A stretch of 64,000 bases of DNA, taken from Streptomyces agglomeratus. Its GTDB lineage: Bacteria; Actinomycetota; Actinomycetes; Streptomycetales; Streptomycetaceae. The notes beneath the pieces are model-generated. The model was not told the origin of the DNA. It saw nothing but the letters and a program-made list of their open reading frames with translations, and ran no database searches. Positions 25,320-33,447 of this stretch are shown here, piece after piece; the stretch's first letter is position 1; each line of letters opens with the position of its first letter. The translations under genes and the position numbers were made by a program. The stretch spans positions 2,687,001 through 2,751,000 of the forward strand of contig NZ_MEHJ01000001.1 of assembly GCF_001746415.1 (NCBI RefSeq), written 5' to 3'.

Positions 25320-28098
25320 AGCTGGTGGTTCCGGAGGCACTGGACGCGGCCGGGGCGCTGTCGCTCGGGCCGCTGCCGCTCGTGGTGGTGCCGCCGTCCG
25401 CCGTGCTGCCCTCGGTGGTCCCGCCCTCGGCGCCACTCGTCGTACCGCCGGTCGCGCCGCCGTCCGTGGAGCCGCCGTCCGTCGTCCCACCGTCCGTCGT
25501 CCCACCGTCGGTGGTGCCGCCGTCCATGGTTCCGCCGTCGGTCGTGCCACCGTCCGTCGTGCCGCCGTCGGTCGTGCCGCCGCTCGTGGTGGGACCGCCG
25601 GTCGTCGGGCCACCCGTGGTGGGACCACCGGTCGTCGGGCCGCCAGTGGTCGGACCACCGGTCGTGCCGCCGCTCGTGGTGGGACCGCCCGTGGTCGGGC
25701 CCCCCGTCGTCGGGTCGTCCGAGGCGGGCGGCCTGCTGCCCGGCGACGACGCGTCGTCGTCCGTCGGCCTGCCGCTCTTCGAGGGTTCTTCGCCGGCGGC
25801 CCCGCCGCCCCCGCCGCTGCCCGGCCGCGGCTGTCCCGAGGTGCCGGGACCGGACGGACGGTCCGGGTCGACCGGGCGCTTGGTCGAGCCCTGCGTCGGC
25901 TCGTCGGCGACGAGCCCGTCCCCGGTGTCGTCCTCGTTGGCCGACTGCTCGGACGTGACCCTGTTCCGCGGTTCCTCGTTGTCCGACGTCGCGCCGAGCG
26001 TCACCACCGTGCCGAGTACCGCGACGAGCAGCGCGCCCGCGCCCGCCGCGACCATGTTGCGCCGGGCGCCGCTGAGCACGGCGAGACGGCCGCCGCCGGC
26101 CTCCGGCGAGCGGTGCGTGACCAACGTGCTGTCGTCGCCGGGCCGTTCGGGGCGGCCGGGCAGCGACAGGGGCACGACGGCCGCCGGTACGCCACCGGGC
26201 GGCGACGCCGACTCCTCGTACCGCGCGGCCGGTACCTCCTCGCCCGCGGGCGTACGTCCGCCGAGGACCAGAGCCCCCGCACCCGCTCCCGCGGCGGCAC
26301 GGTCGGCTACCAGCGCCAGCGCCCTGCGGCCGGCGACGGTGCCGCTCTTGTCCGCCACGGCGCCACGCATCGCGACGGACGCCTCCAGCTCGGCCCTGGC
26401 GCGGTCCAGATTGCCCGTACAGAGCGCCAGTACGCCCAACTCGTGGTGGAAGTAGGCCTCCTCGGCCACCTCTCCGGCGATGCGCGCGGCTTCCAGACCG
26501 GTGCGCAGCGCCCGCTCCCAGGCGCCCCAGCACAGCCCGGCGGCGAACGCGGGCGCCGCCGTACGGGCCAGCAGGACCGCCGCACTCGCGTGGCCCGCCT
26601 CGGTACCCGGCACCAGGGCGCCCATCGCCGCGAGAATCGCGTCGGCCTCCGCCGCTGCCCGCTCGGGGGTGACCGAGGGGTGCCCGGCCCACCAGGCGTA
26701 GTGCTGGGCGGCGGTGTGCGCCTGCTCCGGGGCGTCGTCCGCGAACCCGGCCGCCTCCAGCTGTACGGCCACACCGGCCGCCAGCCGGAAGCGCGCCCCC
26801 ACCGGCGAGAGCAGCCCGCAGCTCATCAGCTCACCGAGCGCGGCGTCCGCGTGGGTGTCCCCCACGAGGGCCGGCAGGTGCGCCTGGTGCGGCACCTCGC
26901 CGCCGAGGGCGAGGGCGAAGCGCAGGGTGGCGCGGGCGGACTCGCTCAGCCGGGACGCGAGCAGCGGCGCCGGCATCGCGCCCTCGGCGAGCGACGGCAT
27001 AGCTACGTCCGGGCCGTCCTCGGCGTCGAAGGGCGCGTCGATCGGCTGCTCGTGGAAGTAACCGTGCGCCTCGAAGGCGTGCGGATCGGCGCGCAGCCGG
27101 TCGCGCTGGCGCAGCAGCGCACCGGCCTGGGTGAAGCGCAGCGGGAGCCCTTCGGACTCGAACCACAGGTCGCCCGCCCAGTTGGCCTCGTCGTCCGTGA
27201 GCGGCCGGTCCACGGCCCGTTCCAGGAGCTCCAGGCTCGCGCCGCGGCCGAGGCCGGCGAGGAACACCTCCTCGACGTGCGACTCGGGCGAGGGGGCGGG
27301 CACGCCGGGCGTCGCGGCGAGCAGGAAGGCGCACTCGGGCGTGGCCTCCAGCAGCTCGTCCAGGGCCGCCCCGCCGAACTCCAGGTCGTCGACGACGACG
27401 ACGGCGCCGATCTCGTGGACGAGGCCGAGCAGCCCGGCCCGGTCCGGGCGGTGCAGGGGCGCGCTGTAGACGGCGGCGAAGAGGTCGTGGAGCAGCTCGT
27501 CGGGGGTGCGGTGGGCTCCGCAGAGCCGTACGACTCCGTCGGGCGCGAGGTCCGCGCAGTCCGCCGCGACGGCGTCGAGCAGTGCCGTACGCCCGGAGCC
27601 CGACGGCCCGGTCAGCCGGACCGAGCGGCCGCGTGCGAGCAGCCGTGCGAGCCTCTCGCGCTCCTCCTGACGCTCCAGGAGCGGCAGCTCGGGGGCAGGG
27701 GGGCCGGGCGGTACGGGCGGCGTCGCCGCGCGCATCAGCTCGGCGCGGTCGTCGGCGCTGTGCCTGACCGGCCGCTCGGGGCGCCCGGCGGGCGGGCAGA
27801 CCTCGATCTCGCTGCCGTCGACGGGGTTGACGGTGAGCAGGAAGTCGCCCGCGACGACCCGCACGGTGCGGGCGGGGGCGGACGAGCTCTGCCCACCGCT
27901 CTTGCCGGGACCGCTGGGGCTGCCCGGACCGGCGGGGCCCGTGGGGCCGGGACTGTTCCGGCCGCTCTCAGCGCTCTGTGCGAGGGCCGGCGGCAGGGCG
28001 TCCCGCGGTGGCCGGCGCGGTCCGTCACCGGTGCCGCTCTCGGCGGGCCGGTCGTTGTCGTGACCGTGCTCTTCCGGTCCTCGGTTCATCGGGTCCAT
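25312..28098 (-). CDS. Membrane-anchored P-loop NTPase with repetitive Thr/Gly/Pro/Asp tail
   Basis: 928 residues. A low-complexity N-terminus of about 100 residues is followed by a P-loop domain (Walker A GPSGSGRTALLDA; Walker B-like IGAVVVVDDLEFGG), a winged-helix-like segment and a TPR-like helical region (HHELGVLALCTGNLDRARAE). A single TM helix follows (MVAAGAGALLVAVLGTVVTL, about residue 700), then about 200 external residues ending in repeats of GGPTT and GGTTD. The layout resembles STAND/AfsR-type signalling ATPases joined to a surface stalk. Start ATG at 28098 follows GGGGGG by 6 nt. Function unknown; its stop lies in a DNA repeat. Confidence 0.8.
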   Translation of the reverse strand: MDPMNRGPEEHGHDNDRPAESGTGDGPRRPPRDALPPALAQSAESGRNSPGPTGPAGPGSPSGPGKSGGQSSSAPARTVRVVAGDFLLTVNPVDGSEIEVCPPAGRPERPVRHSADDRAELMRAATPPVPPGPPAPELPLLERQEERERLARLLARGRSVRLTGPSGSGRTALLDAVAADCADLAPDGVVRLCGAHRTPDELLHDLFAAVYSAPLHRPDRAGLLGLVHEIGAVVVVDDLEFGGAALDELLEATPECAFLLAATPGVPAPSPESHVEEVFLAGLGRGASLELLERAVDRPLTDDEANWAGDLWFESEGLPLRFTQAGALLRQRDRLRADPHAFEAHGYFHEQPIDAPFDAEDGPDVAMPSLAEGAMPAPLLASRLSESARATLRFALALGGEVPHQAHLPALVGDTHADAALGELMSCGLLSPVGARFRLAAGVAVQLEAAGFADDAPEQAHTAAQHYAWWAGHPSVTPERAAAEADAILAAMGALVPGTEAGHASAAVLLARTAAPAFAAGLCWGAWERALRTGLEAARIAGEVAEEAYFHHELGVLALCTGNLDRARAELEASVAMRGAVADKSGTVAGRRALALVADRAAAGAGAGALVLGGRTPAGEEVPAARYEESASPPGGVPAAVVPLSLPGRPERPGDDSTLVTHRSPEAGGGRLAVLSGARRNMVAAGAGALLVAVLGTVVTLGATSDNEEPRNRVTSEQSANEDDTGDGLVADEPTQGSTKRPVDPDRPSGPGTSGQPRPGSGGGGGAAGEEPSKSGRPTDDDASSPGSRPPASDDPTTGGPTTGGPTTSGGTTGGPTTGGPTTGGPTTGGPTTGGPTTSGGTTDGGTTDGGTTDGGTMDGGTTDGGTTDGGTTDGGSTDGGATGGTTSGAEGGTTEGSTADGGTTTSGSGPSDSAPAASSASGTTSSA
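25456..25716 (-). repeat. 15-bp coding repeats for the GGPTT/GGTTD tail
   Basis: About 17 units of 15 bp (with a few 18-bp insertions) encode five-residue repeats: GGTTD on the gene-distal side (about 25456-25580) and GGPTT upstream (about 25580-25716). The block shows how the external tail can change length by slippage. Confidence 0.85.
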
Positions 28099-28328
28099 GG
28101 TCAGCCCCCCAGATGCGTCGCGTGCGGATGCCCCTCCCGGCCTTTCACACGCTCGCTGTCGCTTCTGGTCCGGTGCCCGCCGTACTCGGGTTCGCCAATC
28201 GGCAGGCGACCGAACCCTAGACCTTCGCACAGTATCCGGGAACCAGAGGGGTGCCACCCAGCCCGGGACGTCACAGTCTCGTGAGGATTGTGCGTCCGCC
28301 GTACGGATCGCGCCGCTTCGCGCCGTAA

Positions 28329-28378
28329 CGCCGTGCGCTCAAGTGCGCCGTGCGGCTCAAGTGCGCCGTGCGGCTCAG
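28329..28378. repeat. 18-bp tandem repeat covering the STAS gene stop codon
   Basis: Units GTGCGCCGTGCGGCTCAA at 28343-28360 and 28361-28378 (last base differs) follow a partial copy from 28329. The STAS gene stop at 28375-28377 lies inside the last unit. Confidence 0.8.
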
Positions 28379-28698
28379 ACGCGCGGCAGCGACTCGGCGG
28401 CGAGGCCGCCCTCGATGGCGAGAATGCGGTGCAGTCTGGTCGCCACCAGCAGGCGCTGCATCTGGGCCGGTACGCCGCGCAGCACGAGCCGCCGGCCGGC
28501 CCGCCCGGCCCGCCGGTGGGCGCCCATGATCACGCCAAGCCCGGTGGCGTCCCAGGAATCCAGCTCGGTCAGGTCCAGCACCAGATCGCCGACACCGTCG
28601 TCGACGGCCGAGTGCAGAACCGTACGGGCGTCCGCCGCGCTGCGGACGTCGAGGCGGCCCCCGACGACCAGCTCGACGTGGTCGCCCCTGATGTGCAT
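28375..28698 (-). CDS. STAS-domain anti-anti-sigma-factor-like protein
   Basis: 107 residues, a lone STAS domain. MHIRGDHVELVVGGRLDVRS leads to the conserved phospho-site region LTELDSWDATGLGVIMG. The usual DSSGLG serine is Thr here (DATGLG), which can still be phosphorylated. By family it should bind an anti-sigma kinase in a SpoIIAA/BldG-like partner switch. No kinase or sigma gene is adjacent; the next gene downstream is the P-loop NTPase. I chose the ATG at 28698 (GGGGAG 5 nt upstream) over a GTG further up. Confidence 0.87.
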   Translation of the reverse strand: MHIRGDHVELVVGGRLDVRSAADARTVLHSAVDDGVGDLVLDLTELDSWDATGLGVIMGAHRRAGRAGRRLVLRGVPAQMQRLLVATRLHRILAIEGGLAAESLPRV

Positions 28699-28812
28699 AT
28701 GCGCTCCCCGAGAGTGCGTCAGTTCTCCGTGTCGTGTTTCATTCCCTGCACCCAACTGACTGCCTGACGGGCCAGGAAGTTGCCGTCCGTAAGCGAACCG
28801 ATACCGAATTCA

Positions 28813-28835
28813 CCCCTGGGAGTGACCCCCAGGGG
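28813..28835 (-). terminator. Terminator candidate of the hydroxybutyryl-CoA dehydrogenase gene
   Basis: CCCCTGGG-N7-CCCAGGGG, 12 nt beyond the stop codon of the minus-strand gene ending at 28847. Confidence 0.65.
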
Positions 28836-28846
28836 CTGACACGGCA

Positions 28847-29695
28847 TCAGTGCTTGTAGAAGCCCTGCCCGCTCTTGCGGCCGATGTCACCGGCATCAAC
28901 CATCCGGCGCATCAGCTCCGGCGGAGCGAACTTCTCGTCCTGCGACTCCGTGTAGATGTTGCTGGTCGCGTGCAGCAGGATGTCGACGCCGGTCAGGTCC
29001 GCCGTCGCGAGCGGGCCCATGGCGTGCCCGAAGCCCAGCTTGCAGGCGATGTCGATGTCCTCGGCCGAGGCCACGCCCGACTCGTACAGCTTCGCGGCCT
29101 CGACCACGAGGGCCGAGATGAGGCGCGTGGTGACGAAGCCTGCCACGTCGCGGTTGACGACGATGCAGGTCTTGCCGACGGACTCGGCGAACTCCCGCGT
29201 CGTCGCGAGCGTTTCGTCACTGGTCTTGTAGCCCCGTACGAGCTCGCAGAGCTGCATCATCGGCACGGGCGAGAAGAAGTGCGCGCCCACGACCCGCTCC
29301 GGACGCTCCGTCACGGCCGCGATCTTGGTGATCGGGATGGCGGAGGTGTTGGACGCGAGCACCGCGTCCTCGCGCACGATCTTGTCGAGCGCGCGGAAGA
29401 TCTCGTGCTTGACCTCGAGCTTCTCGAAGACGGCCTCGACGACGATGTCGGCGTCGGCGACCGCGTCGAGGTCGGTGGTCGTGGTGATGCGGCCCAGCGC
29501 CGCCTCGGCGTCCGCGGCGTCCAGCTTGCCCTTGGACACGAACTTGTCGTACGAGCCCTTGATGCCGTCACGGCCGCGGGTCAGCGCCGCGTCGGTGACA
29601 TCGCGCAGCACGACGTCCCAGCCCGCCTGCGCCGAGACCTGCGCGATTCCGGACCCCATGAGTCCGGCTCCGATGACGGCGAGCTTCCTGGCCAC
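28847..29695 (-). CDS. 3-hydroxybutyryl-CoA dehydrogenase
   Basis: 282 residues. The N-terminal Rossmann motif is VIGAGLMGSGIAQVSAQAG. The catalytic His is in GAHFFSPVPMMQLCELV, with the conserved Glu and Asn nearby (VVEAVFE; LASNTSAIP). The C-terminal helical domain has GFGHAMGPLATADLTGVD and ends GRKSGQGFYKH, typical of the family. It reduces acetoacetyl-CoA to 3-hydroxybutyryl-CoA, the step after the thiolase at 10846. GTG start with AAGGGG 6 nt upstream. Single-gene unit closed by the hairpin at 28813. Confidence 0.95.
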   Translation of the reverse strand: MARKLAVIGAGLMGSGIAQVSAQAGWDVVLRDVTDAALTRGRDGIKGSYDKFVSKGKLDAADAEAALGRITTTTDLDAVADADIVVEAVFEKLEVKHEIFRALDKIVREDAVLASNTSAIPITKIAAVTERPERVVGAHFFSPVPMMQLCELVRGYKTSDETLATTREFAESVGKTCIVVNRDVAGFVTTRLISALVVEAAKLYESGVASAEDIDIACKLGFGHAMGPLATADLTGVDILLHATSNIYTESQDEKFAPPELMRRMVDAGDIGRKSGQGFYKH

Positions 29696-29833
29696 GACAC
29701 ACCCCTTGATTCCTTCGGCCTTAACACCTGTTTACTTCAGGCTCTCCGGCGGAGATTAGCGTCCGTGAGGGGTCGTGTGTCGGCGAAGAGATGCGCGTCA
29801 CGTCTCAAATGACGGACATCACACCGGTACGCC

Positions 29834-30475
29834 TCATTCGGCGGCCCGTACCGCGTAGTTGAGCGCCTTCTCGCTCAGCAGTTCCTCCATCCCGTCGAGC
29901 AGGACGAGAGCTTCACGGGAGACCTCCACGGCCTTGCGGCCCTTGACCATCTCGCCACCGATCCACCCCATGAGGGTGGACTGGAGCCAGGCGAGCTGCC
30001 CGGCCATCAGGGCCGGCAGCGGATCGCCGTCGACCGCGCCCGTCTCCTCGCGCAGGGTCCGCTCCAGGCTCTCGACGACCTCCTGCTGGATGGCCCAGAG
30101 CCGGGAGCGCAGGGCCTGCGCCTCCAGTACGACGCGCATGAAGCCGGCGTAACCGTCGATCAGGCCGATGGACGGGGCGACCTCTTCGACCTCGCGGTGC
30201 AGTTCGCGCAGGACGGCGGCGGCCGCCGACTCGCCCTTGTCACGGCCGCGCACATAGCGCGGCAGCCGGTCGACGATGCCCTTGCTGCGGTCGAAGAAGA
30301 GATCTTCCTTCGCCGGGAAGTAGTTGTAGACGGTATTGACGGAGACGTCCGCCGCCTCGGCGATCTCGGCCACCGTCACCGCGTCGAAGCCCCGCTCCAG
30401 GAAGAGACCCGTGGCCACATCGGAGATGTGCTGCCTGGTCTGCCGCTTCTTGCGCTCTCTCAGTCCCTCGGCCAT
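29834..30475 (-). CDS. TetR-family transcriptional regulator
   Basis: 213 residues. The N-terminal helix-turn-helix is TVAEIAEAADVSVNTVYNYF, preceded by RKKRQTRQHISDVATGLFLE. The C-terminal ligand-binding domain is all helical. It diverges from the Drr-type ABC exporter genes with an 79-bp gap holding two CAAACTT boxes, so it very likely represses that exporter and itself until a ligand binds. The ligand cannot be read from sequence. Confidence 0.92.
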   Translation of the reverse strand: MAEGLRERKKRQTRQHISDVATGLFLERGFDAVTVAEIAEAADVSVNTVYNYFPAKEDLFFDRSKGIVDRLPRYVRGRDKGESAAAAVLRELHREVEEVAPSIGLIDGYAGFMRVVLEAQALRSRLWAIQQEVVESLERTLREETGAVDGDPLPALMAGQLAWLQSTLMGWIGGEMVKGRKAVEVSREALVLLDGMEELLSEKALNYAVRAAE

Positions 30476-30505
30476 GCGCCCATCGTAGCTTCGCTGGGAG
30501 CGAAT

Positions 30506-30529
30506 CAAACTTGGAGTCATTGCAAACTT
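30506..30529. promoter_or_regulatory. Paired CAAACTT boxes between tetR and exporter genes
   Basis: CAAACTT occurs at 30506-30512 and 30523-30529, a 17-bp period, in the most AT-rich part of the 79-bp divergent gap. Placement fits operator sites for the TetR protein, though the boxes are direct and not inverted repeats; they may also be part of overlapping -35/-10 elements. Confidence 0.45.
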
Positions 30530-30554
30530 TAAGCGCCTCTGCTTTTCTTGGGGC

Positions 30555-31352
30555 ATGGCAATCATCAGTACGGCCGGACTCACCCGGACCTTCTCGGCCA
30601 AGGCGGGTCCCGTCGAAGCCGTCCGCGGCATCGACCTGACCGTCGAACCCGGCGAGATCCTCGGCTTCCTCGGCCCCAACGGCGCAGGCAAGACGACCAC
30701 CCTGCGGATGCTCACCACGCTCCTCGCACCGACCGGCGGCGCGGCCACCGTCGCCGGTCATGACCTCCTCCTGGACCCCGGGGGCGTACGGCGGAAGATC
30801 GGTTACGTCGCCCAGTCCGGCGGCCTGGACCCACAGGTGTCCGTACGGGAGGAACTGGTCACCCAGGGCCGCCTCCACCGGCTCTCCAGGGCCGAGGCGA
30901 CCGCCCGCGCCGGGGAACTGGCGCGGGATCTCGGTCTCACCGAGCTGATGGACCACAAGTGCGCGGCGCTGTCGGGCGGTCAGCGGCGGCGGCTCGACAT
31001 CGCCATGGGCCTCACCCACCGGCCCGAGGTGCTCTTCCTCGACGAGCCCACCACCGGGCTGGACCCGGGCAGCCGGGCAGCGCTCTGGCAGCTGGTGCGC
31101 CGGCTGCGCGACGAGTACGGCACCACGGTGTTCCTCACCACCCACTACCTCGACGAGGCCGACGCGCTCTCCGACCGACTGGTCGTCGTCGACAAGGGCC
31201 TGGTCGCGGCCGAGGGAACGCCGAGCGCCCTCAAGCTCCGGTACGGCGGCTCCATCGACGCCACCCTCCAGGACACCTTCCTCGCCGTCACCGGACGCGT
31301 CCCCGCGCCCGTGGACCCCACTCCCCTCGCCGTTCAGGAGATCCGGCCATGA
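30555..31352 (+). CDS. DrrA-like ABC exporter ATP-binding protein
   Basis: 265 residues. Walker A is GPNGAGKTT, signature LSGGQRRRLDIAMGL, Walker B EVLFLDEPTTGLDPGS and H-loop FLTTHYLDEADALSD. This is the daunorubicin-resistance (DrrA) type. It works with the permease that overlaps its stop by ATGA. Likely exports a lipophilic compound or drug. Regulated by the divergent TetR protein (inference). Ribosome binding site TTGGGG is close to the ATG. Confidence 0.94.
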   Translation: MAIISTAGLTRTFSAKAGPVEAVRGIDLTVEPGEILGFLGPNGAGKTTTLRMLTTLLAPTGGAATVAGHDLLLDPGGVRRKIGYVAQSGGLDPQVSVREELVTQGRLHRLSRAEATARAGELARDLGLTELMDHKCAALSGGQRRRLDIAMGLTHRPEVLFLDEPTTGLDPGSRAALWQLVRRLRDEYGTTVFLTTHYLDEADALSDRLVVVDKGLVAAEGTPSALKLRYGGSIDATLQDTFLAVTGRVPAPVDPTPLAVQEIRP

Positions 31353-32104
31353 GCGTTCTTCTTTCCGACACCGCGCTCCTCTTCGGGCGCTACGCCCGCC
31401 AGACGCTGCGCTCGAAGTTCCAGATGCTCTTCGGCGCCCTGATGCCGCTGCTCTACCTCGTCTTCTTCGGGCCCTTGCTGACCAATCTTCCACTCGGCTC
31501 GCAGGGCGATTCGTGGCAGGTCCTCGTTCCGGGCCTGCTCCTCCAACTCGGTTTGTTCGGCGCCCTGTTCGCCGGTTTCTCGGTCATCATCGAGCAGCAG
31601 CACGGCGTACTGGAGCGGATGCGGGCCACCCCCGTCAGCCGGCTCGCGCTGCTCCTGGGGCGCGTACTGCGGGACGCCGCGCTCTTCGTGTTCCAGGCGG
31701 TGCTGGTGGTGCTGGCCGCGACCGCGCTCGGGCTGCGCGCTCCGCTGGGCGGCATCCTGACCGGCTTCGCGTTCGTGGGCGTACTGACGATCGCGCTCGC
31801 CTCGCTGTCGTACGCCCTCGCGCTCAAGGTGTCCCGGCCGCAGGACTTCGGGCCGCTGATCAACGGGGTGAGCATGCCTTCGATGCTGCTCTCGGGCCTG
31901 ATGCTGCCGATGGCGCTGGCGCCGGGATGGCTGGACGTGCTGTCGCACTTCATGCCGTTCCGGTATCTGGTGGACGCGATGCGGGCCGGGTACGTGGGGG
32001 ACTACACCGGTACGGCGATGCTCTACGGCGTCCTGATGTCCGCCGCGCTGGTGGTGGCCGCCGTGACGGTGGGCACACGGGTCTTCCGGAAGGCCGGAGC
32101 GTAA
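31349..32104 (+). CDS. DrrB-like ABC-2 exporter permease
   Basis: 251 residues, six helices (first near LMPLLYLVFFGPLL, last near VLMSAALVVAAVTVGTRVF). The EQQHGVLERMRATPVSRLALLLGRV motif between helices 2 and 3 and MPSMLLSGLMLPMALAPGWL match DrrB-type permeases. Membrane partner of the preceding ATPase. Confidence 0.94.
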   Translation: MSVLLSDTALLFGRYARQTLRSKFQMLFGALMPLLYLVFFGPLLTNLPLGSQGDSWQVLVPGLLLQLGLFGALFAGFSVIIEQQHGVLERMRATPVSRLALLLGRVLRDAALFVFQAVLVVLAATALGLRAPLGGILTGFAFVGVLTIALASLSYALALKVSRPQDFGPLINGVSMPSMLLSGLMLPMALAPGWLDVLSHFMPFRYLVDAMRAGYVGDYTGTAMLYGVLMSAALVVAAVTVGTRVFRKAGA

Positions 32105-32105
32105 C

Positions 32106-32117
32106 TAGGCTGGCCGC
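32106..32117 (+). promoter_or_regulatory. -10 box of a probable leaderless cobalamin adenosyltransferase mRNA
   Basis: TAGGCT at 32106-32111, then GGCCGC, then the ATG at 32118. There is no Shine-Dalgarno sequence. The box lies directly after the exporter stop codon, so the gene can be transcribed independently. Confidence 0.5.
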
Positions 32118-32690
32118 ATGGTCAACCTGACGCGCATCTACACCCGTACCGGCGACAAGGGCACCACCGCCCTGGGCGACATGAGCCGCACCGCCAAGAC
32201 CGATCTGCGGATCTCGGCGTACGCCGACGCCAATGAGGCCAATGCCGCCATCGGGACGGCGATCGCCCTCGGCCAGCTCGACGAGGCCGTGGTCAAGGTC
32301 CTCGTCCGGGTCCAGAACGACCTCTTCGACGTGGGGGCGGATCTGTCGACTCCGGTGGTCGAGGACCCCAAGTACCCGCCGCTTCGCGTCGAGCAGTCGT
32401 ACATCGACAAGCTGGAGGCGGACTGCGACCGCTTCCTGGAGGAACTGGAGAAGCTGCGCAGCTTCATCCTGCCGGGGGGTACGCCGGGAGCGGCGCTGCT
32501 GCATCAGGCGTGCACGGTGGTGCGGCGGGCGGAGCGGTCGACGTGGGCGGCGTTCGAGGTCCACGGCGAGGTGATGAACCCGCTGACGGCGACGTATCTG
32601 AACCGCCTGTCCGACCTCCTTTTCATCCTGGCCAGGGTGGCCAACAAGGAGGTCGGGGACGTGCTGTGGGTACCGGGCGGCGAGCGGTAG
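32118..32690 (+). CDS. PduO-type cob(I)alamin adenosyltransferase
   Basis: 190 residues. The ATP-binding N-terminus is TRIYTRTGDKGTTALGDM. DANEANAAIGTAI, LPGGTPGAALLHQA and VVRRAERSTWAA are the conserved active-site elements of the trimeric PduO family. It transfers adenosyl from ATP to cob(I)alamin, making coenzyme B12 for enzymes such as methylmalonyl-CoA mutase, whose helpers MeaB and epimerase are encoded 20 kb away. Ends at the bidirectional terminator at 32705. Confidence 0.95.
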   Translation: MVNLTRIYTRTGDKGTTALGDMSRTAKTDLRISAYADANEANAAIGTAIALGQLDEAVVKVLVRVQNDLFDVGADLSTPVVEDPKYPPLRVEQSYIDKLEADCDRFLEELEKLRSFILPGGTPGAALLHQACTVVRRAERSTWAAFEVHGEVMNPLTATYLNRLSDLLFILARVANKEVGDVLWVPGGER

Positions 32691-32704
32691 AGGCGGCCGC
32701 CGGC

Positions 32705-32734
32705 GGCGGGCCGCGGGAACCCCCGCGGCCCGCC
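32705..32734. terminator. Bidirectional terminator
   Basis: A perfect 13-bp stem GGCGGGCCGCGGG with its complement and AACC loop. It sits between the convergent adenosyltransferase and membrane protein genes and touches the latter's stop codon. Confidence 0.85.
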
Positions 32735-33300
32735 TACCCCACCCGCTCCCGGTCCCCCGCCGGCTCCTGCTTCGGGAAGAGCGTGTACGACGCGGCGATG
32801 ACCGCGTTGATGCCGATCACGAACAGCATCTTCTGCTGCCACGCCCGCAGCGACCCGGTCTCCCCGTCCCCGCCGACGTACCAGATCGCCGCCTGGAGCA
32901 GCCCCGTCGCGATCGCCGCCGCCAGCATCCACAGCCCCGCGGTCTTCCACTCGTGCACCGCGCGCGCCGTCCCGTACTTCGGCGGCCGCACCGGAGCGGG
33001 TCCGCCCGCGAAGCGGTGGGCGAACTGGGCGTCGACCCACTTGATGGTGCGGTGGCCGAGCGCGACCGTGAAGCCGATGTAGACGGCGGCGAGCCCGTGC
33101 TTCCAGTCGGGTTCCGCGCCGTTCTTCAGGTCGACGGCCGTGACGACCAGCAGCACCACCTCCAGCAGCGGCTCCATGAGCAGTACGGCCGCCCCGGCGC
33201 GCGGCATCTTCGCCAGGTAGCGCAGGGCCAGGCCCCCGGCCAGCAGTACCCAGAAGCCGACTTCGCAGATGATGATCAGCGTGACGATCACGGTGTTCAC
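32734..33300 (-). CDS. Integral membrane protein of unknown function
   Basis: 188 residues with five likely helices: VIVTLIIICEVGFWVLLAGG, AVLLMEPLLEVVLLVVTAVD, WKHGLAAVYIGFTVALG, GLWMLAAAIATGLLQAAIW and MLFVIGINAVIAASYTLF. The loop HRTIKWVDAQFAHRFAGGPA and a C-terminal charged tail are cytoplasmic by the positive-inside rule. I do not recognise a functional family. GTG start with an excellent ribosome binding site (GGGAGGAGA). It diverges from chiS. Confidence 0.85.
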   Translation of the reverse strand: MNTVIVTLIIICEVGFWVLLAGGLALRYLAKMPRAGAAVLLMEPLLEVVLLVVTAVDLKNGAEPDWKHGLAAVYIGFTVALGHRTIKWVDAQFAHRFAGGPAPVRPPKYGTARAVHEWKTAGLWMLAAAIATGLLQAAIWYVGGDGETGSLRAWQQKMLFVIGINAVIAASYTLFPKQEPAGDRERVG

Positions 33301-33447
33301 TCTCCTCCCGTTGTGCTTCCCACCCTCCCGTCCGCGGGCCCCCGAAGCGTCGTCGCCAGTGACGAACCGGCACTGCATCCTTCGATGTAGCCCCGGCTCA
33401 CCCCGCGCGGGGACGACGAGCCGGTGCGCGCTGTGTTGGATGGTGAC

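Noticed and set aside
25456..25716. Repeated short units that might suggest a CRISPR array
   Set aside because: Units are 15 bp, contiguous, in frame and without unique spacers. They encode the GGTTD/GGPTT tail.
25177..28284. A 1,035-codon plus-strand frame opposite the NTPase
   Set aside because: Arg/Gly/Ala-rich shadow with no motif; the minus strand has a Walker A, a TM helix and a good ribosome binding site.
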